This document shows, piece after piece, positions 7,595 to 16,087 of a DNA stretch of 46,870 nt (position 1 is its first letter; each line of letters begins with the position of its first letter). Source of the DNA: an uncultured Myxococcales bacterium. Its GTDB lineage: Bacteria > Myxococcota_A > UBA9042. The notes beneath the pieces are model-generated. The model was given only the letters and a program-made list of their open reading frames with translations. It ran no database searches and was not told the origin of the DNA. The position numbers were made by a program, and so were the translations under genes. Location: NCBI GenBank assembly GCA_903869075.1, contig CAIPXZ010000493.1:1-46870 (forward strand), in the 5' to 3' direction.

Positions 7595-8881
7595 ATGCCG
7601 CCGTTTGTGCCCCCCACTTTCCAGCCGCTCTTCGCCGCGACCGCGCCGGTTGGTGATGCCAACGGTCTGGTCATCGCCGGCATCGTCCTCGCTGTTGCGG
7701 CAGTCGCGGCGTTCCTGCTGCTGCGCAAGCCCGCGGCGCGCCTGCCCAAAGCCGACGACAAGCGCCTCCAGCCGCAGTCTGAGGCGCCGCCGAGCGACCG
7801 CCACGATCGCAGCGGTGCCAAAGCGACGTTGCGCATCGGCGCCGATGGCAAAGCGCGCAAGCTGACGGCCGATGAGCTGATCCAGGAAGCCGCCGAGAAC
7901 GCGCTGGCGGAAGCGGCGGCGGCGGCTGAGGCGGTCGGCGTGCGCAAGTCGCACAAGGACGGCGAGCGGGCGTTCCTGCAGACCGGACTGGACAAGACGC
8001 GGTCGGAAGGCTTCATCGCCCGGCTCGGCAAGCTGTTTGCCGCCAAGCAGATCGACGAAGCGGTGCTGGCCGAGGTCGAAGAAGTGTTGTATCGCGCGGA
8101 CTTGGGCGTCAAGGCGACGCAGGCGCTGCTGGCGACGATCCGCGAGGCGTCGTCGCGCAAGGAGCTGAGCGACGCCGCGCACGTGTGGCAGGCGCTGCGC
8201 CAGCGCTCGCTCGAGACGCTGCTGGCGGCGGGCACGGAGCCGATGAAGCTGCGCGTGGCAGGCGGCCCGGCGGTGCTGATGGTCGTGGGCGTGAATGGCT
8301 CGGGCAAGACGACGACGATTGGCAAGCTGGCGCACCGCTACGCCGGTGAGGGCCGAAAAGTGCTTGTGGCAGCCGGGGATACATTCCGCGCCGCGGCGGT
8401 GGATCAGCTGGAGGTCTGGTGCAACCGCGCCGGCGTGCCGATCCACCGCGGCAAGGAAAATCAGGACCCGGCCAGCGTCTGTTTTGCGGCGATCGAGCGC
8501 GGTAAGGCGGAGGGCTTTGACCTGGTGATCGTCGACACCGCTGGCCGCCTGCACACGAACGCCGGGCTGATGGCCGAGCTGCAAAAATGCGCCCGCGTTG
8601 CCGACAAGGCCATGCCCGGCGCGCCGCACGAGGTGCTGCTGGTGCTGGACGCGACGATGGGCCAGAACGCGGTCAAGCAAGCCGAGCAGTTCCGCGAGAG
8701 CGTACCGGTGACGGCGATCGCGCTGACCAAGCTGGACGGCACGGCTAAAGGCGGCGTGGTGCTGGCGATCGCGGAGACGCTGAAGATTCCCGTGCAGCTG
8801 GTCGGCGTGGGTGAGAAGATGCAGGATCTGCGGGATTTTGACGCGGAGCTGTTCGTGGAGACGCTGTTTGCGGGGCATTGA
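7595..8881 (+). CDS. ftsY: Signal recognition particle receptor FtsY
   Basis: The 428-residue GTPase docks SRP-ribosome complexes at the inner membrane. It starts with a single membrane helix (about 23-43) as in deltaproteobacterial FtsY, followed by a charged linker, the four-helix N domain (about 130-215) and the G domain. G-domain motifs are G1 GVNGSGKTTT (about 232-241), the TFRAAAVDQL block, G3 DTAGR and G4 TKLDGTAKGG, then the GVGEKMQDL closing motif. ATG 7595 is preferred to the in-frame TTG at 7541, because that TTG is part of the -35 box and GGAG lies 6 nt before 7595. The lipoprotein gene follows after 18 nt. Confidence 0.96.
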   Translation: MPPFVPPTFQPLFAATAPVGDANGLVIAGIVLAVAAVAAFLLLRKPAARLPKADDKRLQPQSEAPPSDRHDRSGAKATLRIGADGKARKLTADELIQEAAENALAEAAAAAEAVGVRKSHKDGERAFLQTGLDKTRSEGFIARLGKLFAAKQIDEAVLAEVEEVLYRADLGVKATQALLATIREASSRKELSDAAHVWQALRQRSLETLLAAGTEPMKLRVAGGPAVLMVVGVNGSGKTTTIGKLAHRYAGEGRKVLVAAGDTFRAAAVDQLEVWCNRAGVPIHRGKENQDPASVCFAAIERGKAEGFDLVIVDTAGRLHTNAGLMAELQKCARVADKAMPGAPHEVLLVLDATMGQNAVKQAEQFRESVPVTAIALTKLDGTAKGGVVLAIAETLKIPVQLVGVGEKMQDLRDFDAELFVETLFAGH

Positions 8882-8899
8882 CGGCGAACTGGAGTGGGC

Positions 8900-10837
8900 A
8901 TGAACCGGCTGGCGCTTGCGATTTTGGTGGTTTGTGCGGCTTGTGGGCAGTCGGTCGCCACCACGACGCCAGATGACGCCGCCGTGGTGGATGCAGCCGA
9001 CAGTGGAGGCTCGGATGAAGTTGCCGGCACGGACTCCATTTCGGCTGTGGCTGACCTGCCGTTCTTGCCGGCCGTGCGAATCGGCGGCAAATGGCACGGC
9101 GCAGGCCGGGACGGCCCCTGCGTGAGCGGCAAAGGCTGGCTGGATGGAGTTCTGGCTTGCCCCGACGGCCTCGGGGACTTCGTCGTCCTGGGGCGCAAGT
9201 CCGGCGAGCAAGGTGTCATCGTAGAGTCTTGGATGCAGTTGAGCCAACCCGTAACAGTCACCGTCCAGGTGCTTGCCGTGGAAGCGGAGGTCCCACTTCC
9301 GGGCGCCACGGCATGGATTTCCAATGGTTTTCAGTCCTGGTCCCAGTCTGGAGCGCTCGCGCTGGGTCCCGAGCCGTCTGAAGCCGACACAGAAGCGGCG
9401 TTGGCGGCCTTTGGCGACGCTGAGACGATTCGCGATGGTGCGGCGCTGTCTTGGTGGTACACGGCGGTCGGCGGCGGCGGCCAGACGTTGGTCGCCGGCG
9501 TGACCGCCCTGCAAGAGCACAAGTCGTGGGCGCAAGTGTGGCAGAACCCCGGCGAAAAAGACCGAATCCACTTGCGGTTGGCCAGCGGCGGGATGGCGGC
9601 CTTCAAGCCCGACCACGTCGGGACTGTGTACAGCGAGCAATGGACTGTCCAACTCGCCCTGACCGAAGCGGGCGCTCTTCAGGATTTCGCCGCCGCCCTC
9701 AAGCCCGCCCGCGCAGCGCCCCCGCCCATGCTCGGCTGGAACTCCTGGTACGAATTCTGGGACGCCACCGACGAAAAAAACCTCCGCGCCAACTTCGGCC
9801 TCGCCCAGACCGCGCTCGCGTCCGTGACCGCGCCCGCGGGCGACTGGCTTGTGCTCGACGACGCCTGGGAAACCGCGTGGGGCGACTGGACGCCGAACAG
9901 CAAATTCCCCAGCGGCATCGATGGCTTGGCCAAGGATGTCAAGGCCCAGGGCTGGCACTTTGGCGTGTGGCTGGCGCCGTTCCTTGTGTCGTCGAGCCTG
10001 CCGCTTGTGACGCAGCATCCGGACTGGTTTTTGCCCGGCGTCAGCTATTTGCACTTGAAAAACGGCGACATGAAGATTTTGGACGTCACCAATCCGGAGG
10101 CCGCGATGCACCTCAAAGGCGTCATCGAGCAGTTGGCGACCTGGGGCTGCGAGATTCTCAAAATCGACTTTCTTTTCGCCGGCTTGTACGAGGCGCCGCG
10201 GTTTGACGGCAAGTCGACGCCGGTGCAGTCCTACCGCGCGGCGCTGCAAATCATCCGCGACGTCGCGGACAAGCACGGGATGCGTCTGGTCGCCGTCGGC
10301 GCGCCGCCGGTGCCGACGCTGGAATACGCCGATGGCTGGCGCTCGGGCAATGACATCGCGGTGGAGAATTTTGGCGCGGTGTGGGCGTTTTTGCCAAACG
10401 AATTACGGTCTTTCGCCGCGCGCATCCCGTACTGCCAGGTCATCGCGTGCGACGTCGATCCGCCGATCCTGCGCGCGCCGCTGCCGGCCAACGAGGTCGA
10501 TTTTGGCCTGTGGACGGTGGCTTTTGCCGCGGGCGGCTTCTTCCTGAGCGACGATCTGCAAAAACTGCCGGCGGATCGCCTGGCGGCGGGGCTGACGGCG
10601 ACGCGCGTGAACCTCGCGCTGGGCGGCAAGCTGTCGCTGCCGACGTCGATTTTTCCCGACAACCCGCCGGCGACGCTGGCGAGTGCGATCTTCGATCAGA
10701 TCTCGCTGACCACCAACCAGATTGTGCCGCAAATCTGGAACACGCCGGACGGTCAGCGGGTTCTGATGAATGCCAGCGACGTCACGGCGACGATCGACGG
10801 CAAAATCGTGCCGCCGCACGCCGCGCTCGCGCAGTAG
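8900..10837 (+). CDS. GH36-type alpha-galactosidase-like lipoprotein
   Basis: The 645-residue product begins with a lipoprotein-like signal (LAILVVCAACG, lipobox Cys at about 16) and a Ser/Asp-rich linker, then an N-terminal beta-sandwich and a (beta/alpha)8 barrel of glycoside hydrolase clan D. Barrel motifs are GWNSWYEFW (from 279), VLDDAW (from 318) and the nucleophile motif EILKIDFLF with Asp423. RSGND supplies the probable acid/base Asp485. Both catalytic carboxylates therefore appear present. By family it would release alpha-linked galactose or a related sugar from oligosaccharides at the cell surface. The substrate cannot be read from sequence. ATG 8900 has GGAG at 8891-8894; an in-frame GTG at 8894 is less likely. 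It is probably co-transcribed with ftsY. Confidence 0.85.
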   Translation: MNRLALAILVVCAACGQSVATTTPDDAAVVDAADSGGSDEVAGTDSISAVADLPFLPAVRIGGKWHGAGRDGPCVSGKGWLDGVLACPDGLGDFVVLGRKSGEQGVIVESWMQLSQPVTVTVQVLAVEAEVPLPGATAWISNGFQSWSQSGALALGPEPSEADTEAALAAFGDAETIRDGAALSWWYTAVGGGGQTLVAGVTALQEHKSWAQVWQNPGEKDRIHLRLASGGMAAFKPDHVGTVYSEQWTVQLALTEAGALQDFAAALKPARAAPPPMLGWNSWYEFWDATDEKNLRANFGLAQTALASVTAPAGDWLVLDDAWETAWGDWTPNSKFPSGIDGLAKDVKAQGWHFGVWLAPFLVSSSLPLVTQHPDWFLPGVSYLHLKNGDMKILDVTNPEAAMHLKGVIEQLATWGCEILKIDFLFAGLYEAPRFDGKSTPVQSYRAALQIIRDVADKHGMRLVAVGAPPVPTLEYADGWRSGNDIAVENFGAVWAFLPNELRSFAARIPYCQVIACDVDPPILRAPLPANEVDFGLWTVAFAAGGFFLSDDLQKLPADRLAAGLTATRVNLALGGKLSLPTSIFPDNPPATLASAIFDQISLTTNQIVPQIWNTPDGQRVLMNASDVTATIDGKIVPPHAALAQ

Positions 10838-10876
10838 CGCCTTTGACATTTGGCCGTTGTGACCGAAAGTACCGCC

Positions 10877-12841
10877 ATGAATTTTCGCGCGACAACCACG
10901 ACCCTCCTGCTGCTGGCGAGCCTCGCGCTGGCGCTGCCGGCACACGCCAAGAACCCGCGGTGGGGCAAGGTGACGCACGCGGCGATCCAGGGCGTGGAGT
11001 CGTCGCGCCAGCCGGAAGCGGAGCAAAATCAGCCGGTTTCGCTGCCGCTGGCGGCGACGATCGAGGTGATGACCGGCTGCACCAAGGCGACCGTGGCCTT
11101 TCGCAATGCCAGCAAGACGACGCTGATGCTGCGGGTCGGCGAGGCGGCGGCGGTGGCGATCCAGCCGGCGCAGACGCTGCGGATCTGCGCGCAGGAGAAC
11201 GTTGTCGAGTGGCAGGTCACCGCGCCGCGCGGCTGGCAATATGGCGGGCGGATGGACGTGGCCGGCGTGAAACTGCGTGAAGAGACGTTGGTTTCGCCCG
11301 GTGGCACGCTCGTGCTCGTCAACGCCACGGGTGAGACGCAGAAGATGATGCTGGACGGCCACCCGGCGGGCAAGCTGGAGCCGGGCAAGCAGAAATCGCT
11401 GGGACCGCTGCTGGCTGGCGAGCACCATGTGCTGGCGCGCGGCCGGGTCAGCCAGCTTGTCGACGCCAAGCGCGTGCGGCTGGAAGCGGGCGAGACGCGG
11501 ACGGTGACCTGGCAGCCGCCGCCGACGTGGACGCAAATCCGCAATTATGAGAAGGAGTTGGCGCACGTCGTCGTCGATGGCGTTGGCTTTGGCGATGTGC
11601 CGGCGGGCGGCGAAATTCGCGTGCTGGGTCTGGGCGGTGGCAAGCATCAGGCGCTGCTGACCTTTGCGCCGTCGGGCAAGATCAAGAAGCTTGTCGTCGT
11701 GGCGTCGCCGGCGGGGCAGCCCGCGGGCAAGTCGCCGGAGATCGAGGTGACGGTCGTGAACCAGACCGGCGAGCTGCTGGACATCCCGCCGGGGCTGCGC
11801 GAGTGGGGCACCGTGATGGACGTGCTCGGCCTTGTGCAGACGCGGGTGCCGCGCAAAACCTTTGGTGCAACGCTGGTTGGCCGCGATTCGGGGCTGAAGT
11901 ACCGCCAGGATTTCCACGCCAAGACCGATCCCGACGCCATCGTCTGGCGGATCACGCGGCCGCGCGGGCTGCTGCGGGTCAAGAACGCCACGGGGATGCC
12001 GATCGTCGTGTCGCTGCCGGAAGACCAGACCGCGGCGGTCGGCGTCGGCCAGATCGTCGCGCGCAAGATTCCCGCCGGGCGGCTGTCGATCCTCGCCAAG
12101 GCGGTGGGCAATGACCGCGTGTGGAAGCGCGGGATGACGCTCAAGGTCGGCCGCGAGCTCATGTGGCAGGTCAAGTCCAAGCTGACGGCGATTATCGCCA
12201 CGTCGGCGTATGCGGAGCCGCTGCTCGTGCGCCTGGACGGCGTGGGGCGCGTCAAGCTGCTGCCGGGCAAGTCGGTGCGGATGAACGCGCGGCCGGGCTC
12301 GCATCGCCTGGAGGCGCGCGCGGCGCGCTCGGGGACGCAGTCGATCATCGACTTGGACATCGCCGACGGCGACCGGCGCGTTGTGACAATCAAGCCGCCG
12401 ACCGGCTCGCTGAAGCTGACGGCCGGCGAACGACCGGTGACGGTGCGCGTGCGCGGCGTGGAAGTGGCGGAGGCGCCGGCGGGTGAGGCCGTGGTGGTGC
12501 CGGTGACCGCCGGGCAGGTGCAAGCCGAGGTTCGCGACGACCAGAGCCGCAACGTCAATTTTGTCGGTCTGGTGGCGCCGACGCAGCAGGTCGAGCTGAA
12601 GCTGCCGGCGAGCGACCGCGCGGCGCTGGAGATCGGCTGGCAGGGCAAGACCGCGGCGGAAGTGGCGGTGGATGGTGGCCCGGCGACGACGCTGCAGCCC
12701 GGCGCGACGCTGCGGCTGGACGGCGTCAAGCGCGGCGCGCACCTGGTGGCGATCGCCTCGGCGGGCATCTCATGGCGGCGCTGGATGCAGATCGACAGCC
12801 GGCAGGCCGTCGCGCGGTTTGTGCTCAAGCCCAGTGAATAG
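10877..12841 (+). CDS. Secreted protein built of PEGA-like beta-sandwich repeats
   Basis: The 654-residue protein has a signal peptide (about 1-24, ending ALPAHA). The mature part is a chain of small beta-rich units with recurring patterns such as VNATGE, VNQTGE and VKNATGM, followed by a hydrophobic strand, a turn DGxxxGxLxPG and a closing strand. This resembles PEGA domains common in surface proteins of Myxococcota and related bacteria. No catalytic motif is seen. ATG 10877 gives the clean signal peptide; an upstream in-frame start at 10850 would spoil it. The gap to the GH36 gene is 39 nt, so they may share a transcript. The role is unknown; envelope or extracellular structural binding is a guess. 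Confidence 0.75.
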   Translation: MNFRATTTTLLLLASLALALPAHAKNPRWGKVTHAAIQGVESSRQPEAEQNQPVSLPLAATIEVMTGCTKATVAFRNASKTTLMLRVGEAAAVAIQPAQTLRICAQENVVEWQVTAPRGWQYGGRMDVAGVKLREETLVSPGGTLVLVNATGETQKMMLDGHPAGKLEPGKQKSLGPLLAGEHHVLARGRVSQLVDAKRVRLEAGETRTVTWQPPPTWTQIRNYEKELAHVVVDGVGFGDVPAGGEIRVLGLGGGKHQALLTFAPSGKIKKLVVVASPAGQPAGKSPEIEVTVVNQTGELLDIPPGLREWGTVMDVLGLVQTRVPRKTFGATLVGRDSGLKYRQDFHAKTDPDAIVWRITRPRGLLRVKNATGMPIVVSLPEDQTAAVGVGQIVARKIPAGRLSILAKAVGNDRVWKRGMTLKVGRELMWQVKSKLTAIIATSAYAEPLLVRLDGVGRVKLLPGKSVRMNARPGSHRLEARAARSGTQSIIDLDIADGDRRVVTIKPPTGSLKLTAGERPVTVRVRGVEVAEAPAGEAVVVPVTAGQVQAEVRDDQSRNVNFVGLVAPTQQVELKLPASDRAALEIGWQGKTAAEVAVDGGPATTLQPGATLRLDGVKRGAHLVAIASAGISWRRWMQIDSRQAVARFVLKPSE

Positions 12842-12859
12842 CTTTGTGGAATCGCGGTC

Positions 12860-13657
12860 TTAGTTGCCGGTAAACTTGGCGGGGCGCTTCTGCAGGAACG
12901 CCGCCATGCCCTCTTTCTGGTCCTGGCTGCGGAACAGCTGGCCAAACGCCGCCGCTTCCTTGCGCAGGCCGTCGGCCAGCGGCACATCCCAGCCGGCGTC
13001 CACGACCTTGCGCGCCGCCGTCAGCGCCACTGGACCGCGCGACGCGATGCGCTGCGCCACTTCCAGCGCCACCGCCTGCAACTGCTCCGGCTCGACAAGC
13101 TGCGTCACAAGGCCCAGCCGCAGCGCTTCCTCGGCGCCGTGGACATCGCCCGTCAGGATCCAGCGCAGCGCGTTGTGGCGGCCGATGAGCCGCGCCAGCC
13201 GCTGCGTACCGCCAAAGCCGGGAATCACGCCGAGCGTCACTTCCGGCAGGCCGAATTTCGCCTTTGTCGAGGCGATCGCAAAATCGCACGCCAGCACGAG
13301 CTCACAGCCGCCGCCGAGCGCGAAGCCGTTCACGGCCGCGATCACCGGCTTGCCCAACGACGCGATGTGATTGAGGATATGCTGGCCGGCGAGGGCAAAA
13401 TGCTGCGCCGTCGCCGCGTCGTAGTCGGCCATCTCGGCGATGTCGGCGCCGGCGACGAACGCCTTCTCGCCCGCGCCCGTGAGCACGACCGCGCGCACAG
13501 CGTCGTCGCCGGCAAGTTCACGCAGGCGCTCGCCCAACCGCTGCAGCAGCGGCTGGTTGAGCGCGTTCAAGGCTTTGGGCCGATTCAGCGTCAGGAGGGC
13601 GACGGCGCCCTCATCACGCCGCAAGACCAGTTCGTCTGCGACCGCGTTCGGTTCCAT
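12860..13657 (-). CDS. Enoyl-CoA hydratase/isomerase (crotonase) family protein
   Basis: The 265-residue protein is a classic crotonase. The oxyanion-hole regions are AFVAGADIAEM (about 67-76) and NGFALGGGCEL (110-120). The two catalytic glutamates are Glu119 (GGGCE) and Glu139 (GLPEVTLGVIPG). Such enzymes hydrate trans-2-enoyl-CoA to 3-hydroxyacyl-CoA in beta-oxidation or butanoate metabolism; sequence alone does not fix chain length. GAGGTAG lies before ATG 13657. It converges with the gene ending at 12841 and lies 58 nt downstream of the four-Cys protein gene on the same strand, with a GC hairpin between. Confidence 0.95.
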   Translation of the reverse strand: MEPNAVADELVLRRDEGAVALLTLNRPKALNALNQPLLQRLGERLRELAGDDAVRAVVLTGAGEKAFVAGADIAEMADYDAATAQHFALAGQHILNHIASLGKPVIAAVNGFALGGGCELVLACDFAIASTKAKFGLPEVTLGVIPGFGGTQRLARLIGRHNALRWILTGDVHGAEEALRLGLVTQLVEPEQLQAVALEVAQRIASRGPVALTAARKVVDAGWDVPLADGLRKEAAAFGQLFRSQDQKEGMAAFLQKRPAKFTGN

Positions 13658-13695
13658 CGGCTACCTCGAAAATGGCAGATGTGCTGGATCCAGGA

Positions 13696-13712
13696 GCGGG
13701 GCCGCGCCCCGC
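13696..13712 (-). terminator. GC hairpin just after the four-Cys protein gene
   Basis: GCGGGGC and GCCCCGC form a perfect 7-bp stem with a CGC loop, 3 nt beyond the stop codon of the minus-strand gene at 13716-13982. No U-tract follows, so it may only attenuate transcription into the crotonase gene or protect the mRNA end. Confidence 0.4.
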
Positions 13713-13715
13713 GAC

Positions 13716-13982
13716 CTACTTGCCGCCGCGCTTCGACGCCTTCAGCGGGTTGACCGACTTCGACTCTTTGACCTTCTCGATCTTGGCGTGCGTCGCGAAA
13801 TTGCACATGCCAGCCGACCACTTGGCCGTGGGATTGGCGTAGCTGTTGCAAAAGCCCACGCCGTCGTTCGCGCGGACATGGGCGCAGCCGTTGCACTGCG
13901 CGACGATCGGCGCAAAGCCGAATTTCGTGAAGCGCGCGAGGGTGGCCGCATCGGCGGCGGGGGCGTTGAGAGCGTCGGACAT
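13716..13982 (-). CDS. Small four-cysteine protein, probably metal binding
   Basis: The 88-residue protein has Cys30-x2-Cys33, Cys45 and Cys60 within QCNGCAHVRANDGVGFCNSY and KWSAGMCNFATHAK. The KWxxGxCxxATH ending resembles small conserved deltaproteobacterial proteins whose function I do not know. Four Cys in this layout suggest zinc or an Fe-S cluster. The basic tail (KASKRGGK) is short. ATG 13982 is chosen because AGGA stands 8 nt before it and a TTGACA-N17-TATCTT promoter lies upstream; a longer frame starting further upstream would run through the promoter. Confidence 0.75.
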   Translation of the reverse strand: MSDALNAPAADAATLARFTKFGFAPIVAQCNGCAHVRANDGVGFCNSYANPTAKWSAGMCNFATHAKIEKVKESKSVNPLKASKRGGK

Positions 13983-14025
13983 GGTAGGAATCCTGATGCG
14001 GTCGAGCCGCGCAAAAGCGGCGAAG

Positions 14026-14054
14026 AAGATACGGGCACTGCGCGAATCTGTCAA
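14026..14054 (-). promoter_or_regulatory. Promoter of the four-Cys protein gene
   Basis: On the minus strand TTGACA (14054-14049), a 17-nt spacer and TATCTT (14031-14026) make the best sigma-70 match seen in the window. The leader to ATG 13982 would be about 37 nt. Confidence 0.6.
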
Positions 14055-14067
14055 TCAGAAGTGGCAG

Positions 14068-14841
14068 TCAGGCGTCCGCCGGTCCGTCCAGCCGGAACGA
14101 CGGGATCTGCACAGCGCGCGGATCCAGCCGCGGCGGGTTCGGCGCGTGCGGCCGCTGGATGCGCACGCACAAGGTCGTCGGCAGCACTTCCAGCGCCATG
14201 TTGACGATCGCCGGCTCGTTGTCGATCAGACCGACGATCGGCCCGTTCTTGGCCAATTCCGCCAGTGCCTCGCGCTTGAACGCGACGTCGTCGTGGTGAA
14301 AATCCGGCTTGAGCACGACCTGCGACTGCGGGCACATCAGCGGAAAGCCATGCGCATCCAGGCTTTGCAGCACGCCGTGCATCATCCCCGGGCGGTCACG
14401 ACCGGTCAGGTAGACAACGCCCAGCCCGGCGTCGACAAGCCGGTGTGCCAGTTCCGCCGCGCCCGGCTCGACGTGATCGAGCGGCTGGAACGAGTTGGTG
14501 AAGAACCGCTCGCGCCAGTAGCGCGAAAACTGCTCGCCCAGCCCCGGATGCGGCAGCCCCAGCGCGTCGATAGCCTGCGACGGCGTGTAGTGCAGATCGT
14601 CCACCGACAGCCCGCGCACCGCGTGCAGCAGCTCCGGCAGCGCCGTGCGGTGGCTCATGGCAAAGCCGTGCAAAATCGCCAGCGTACGCGGGCGGTTGTC
14701 AAACAGCGTGCCGTCCATGTCCAGGGCGACCCAGGCGCGCCGGCTGTGGTTCTGCGCGGACTGCACTGTCGCGTCGGCCAGCAGGCGGGCGAGCACTTGG
14801 CGTGCGGAAAATGTGGGCACATGCGGGGCGCGATCAAGCAT
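14068..14841 (-). CDS. HAD-superfamily phosphatase
   Basis: The 257-residue protein has motif I DMDGTLFDN (nucleophile Asp41, acid/base Asp43), motif II YLTGRD (Thr146), a probable motif III Lys189 and motif IV GLIDNEP with Asp207. It therefore should be a Mg2+-dependent phosphohydrolase. The cap inserted between motifs I and II (about 50-140) is alpha-helical. The substrate is not predictable. No signal peptide is seen, so it is likely cytoplasmic. It begins 30 nt after the stop of the upstream Cys-rich lipoprotein gene with GGAG before the ATG, suggesting a two-gene operon. Confidence 0.88.
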   Translation of the reverse strand: MLDRAPHVPTFSARQVLARLLADATVQSAQNHSRRAWVALDMDGTLFDNRPRTLAILHGFAMSHRTALPELLHAVRGLSVDDLHYTPSQAIDALGLPHPGLGEQFSRYWRERFFTNSFQPLDHVEPGAAELAHRLVDAGLGVVYLTGRDRPGMMHGVLQSLDAHGFPLMCPQSQVVLKPDFHHDDVAFKREALAELAKNGPIVGLIDNEPAIVNMALEVLPTTLCVRIQRPHAPNPPRLDPRAVQIPSFRLDGPADA

Positions 14842-14871
14842 CAGTCACTCCAGAAACCGTTGGCAAAGGGC

Positions 14872-15948
14872 CTATTTGGACTTGCACAAGCCGTCCACAC
14901 AGACCTCGGACGTCGCGCACGGGTTGCCCAGGCAGGCCTTGTAGCCTTGGCATTTCCACGAAAGCGGCGGGGCGCAAATCATGTCACTCGTTGCGGACGG
15001 CACGCAGAACGTACCGGGCGCGCACTCTTTGGTCTCGTTGGCTTTGACGCAGGGCGTTGGCTCGGCGCAAAACGTCTGGCCCTGACTTGTGCGGCAGCGG
15101 CTGGATGCGCACTGCCAGTCGGCGCTGCACGGGTCGCAATAGCCGCGGTTGGCCTTGGCGCAGGTCTGCACGTAAGTACTCGGTTTTTTGGGATCGGCGT
15201 CCGGCACCAAGCGGCTGCACACGCCCTTGGGCGAGCAGGCAAAGCCGCTGGCGCAGTCGCCGTCCTTGCTGCAGCTCTGGAAGCAGGCGCGCTCGCCCGT
15301 GTCGGGCGATGTCGTGCACTGCGTACCGGCTTTGCAGTCGGTCTGGGCTTGGCACGGCGCGCAGGCTTCGCCGCCGCCGGCACAAGCGCCGTAGTCGGGC
15401 CGGCAGGCAAAATCGTCAATGGCGCTGCCGTATTGCTCGCACGAGTAGCCGGGCTGGCAGGACTTGTCGCCAAACGCGCATGCCAGCGAGCAGAACGACT
15501 TGCCGTCCTTGCCTGGGACGCACAGCGGCGTGTTGGTGCCGCAGTCGCTGTCGTTGACGCAAGGGTCGCACAGGCCGGCGGGCGTGCAGGCCATCTGCTT
15601 GCCGACGATGTGGCAGTAGCCGCCGGTCGGGCAATCGCTTGTGGTTGTGCAGGCTTGCGTGCAGATGCCGTCGCCGGTGGCGGCGTTTGTCTCGATGCAC
15701 TTCAAGCTGCCCGGGCAGTCCGTCGTCGTCGCGCACGGCCGCCCGAGGTTGGTGGTCGCTTGGCTGGCGTCCGTGGCGCTGTCGGCGCTGCTGAGGATGT
15801 CGCCGTCGGTGTTGCCGCCGATCCCGTCGTTGTCCTGGCCGGTGGCGGTGTCGGCGCTGCTGCTGTCCTCGCCGCACGCCGCAAGCACGAGGGCGAGCGC
15901 GACGGGCGCGAGCCACCACCTGGGAATTGCGTTGCGAGACCGGATCAT
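14872..15948 (-). CDS. Cys-rich repeat lipoprotein
   Basis: The 358-residue product has a lipoprotein signal peptide ending VLAACGED (lipid-anchored Cys25), then a Ser/Thr/Asp-rich linker (about 26-65). The rest is a run of short disulfide-rich repeats of the type CxxxxDCPxGxxC and CxxxxxCxxGxxC, similar to the Dickkopf-like Cys repeats common in lipoproteins of Myxococcota and Bradymonadales. About thirty Cys are present. It is likely an outer-membrane or surface-exposed protein that needs periplasmic disulfide formation. Function unknown; adhesion or binding is a guess. A TTGCGG-N17-TACCCT promoter lies upstream, and the HAD gene follows on the same strand. Confidence 0.85.
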   Translation of the reverse strand: MIRSRNAIPRWWLAPVALALVLAACGEDSSSADTATGQDNDGIGGNTDGDILSSADSATDASQATTNLGRPCATTTDCPGSLKCIETNAATGDGICTQACTTTSDCPTGGYCHIVGKQMACTPAGLCDPCVNDSDCGTNTPLCVPGKDGKSFCSLACAFGDKSCQPGYSCEQYGSAIDDFACRPDYGACAGGGEACAPCQAQTDCKAGTQCTTSPDTGERACFQSCSKDGDCASGFACSPKGVCSRLVPDADPKKPSTYVQTCAKANRGYCDPCSADWQCASSRCRTSQGQTFCAEPTPCVKANETKECAPGTFCVPSATSDMICAPPLSWKCQGYKACLGNPCATSEVCVDGLCKSK

Positions 15949-15978
15949 CGTGCGCCTGCGGCCACAGAGCCGGCACGG

Positions 15979-16007
15979 AGGGTAGCGTCTCAGTCCGCGG
16001 CCCGCAA
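15979..16007 (-). promoter_or_regulatory. Candidate promoter of the Cys-rich lipoprotein gene
   Basis: Minus strand TTGCGG (16007-16002), 17-nt spacer, TACCCT (15984-15979). The expected leader before ATG 15948 is about 24 nt. It lies back to back with the GST-gene promoter at 16052-16080. Confidence 0.45.
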
Positions 16008-16051
16008 CGGTTGCGCGACGGAATCTGCCGCATGCGGGGCCGCGCGCCCCC

Positions 16052-16080
16052 TTGGCCGACCGCCAGCGTTGGACTACGCT
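16052..16080 (+). promoter_or_regulatory. Candidate promoter of the GST-like gene, leaderless
   Basis: TTGGCC (16052-16057), 17-nt spacer, TACGCT (16075-16080). A start 7 nt downstream would coincide with the ATG at 16088, implying an mRNA without a leader; no ribosome binding site is visible there. Confidence 0.45.
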
Positions 16081-16087
16081 GCGGCGG

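Noticed and set aside
7082-10276. A 1064-codon open frame on the minus strand opposite ftsY and the GH36 gene
   Set aside because: It runs antisense to two genes with clear motifs, has an Arg/His/Gln-rich composition typical of antisense frames in high-GC DNA, and shows no domain.
10403-12742. A 779-codon minus-strand frame opposite the PEGA-repeat gene
   Set aside because: The plus-strand gene has a signal peptide and repeat structure; the antisense frame has only Arg/His/Gln-rich sequence.
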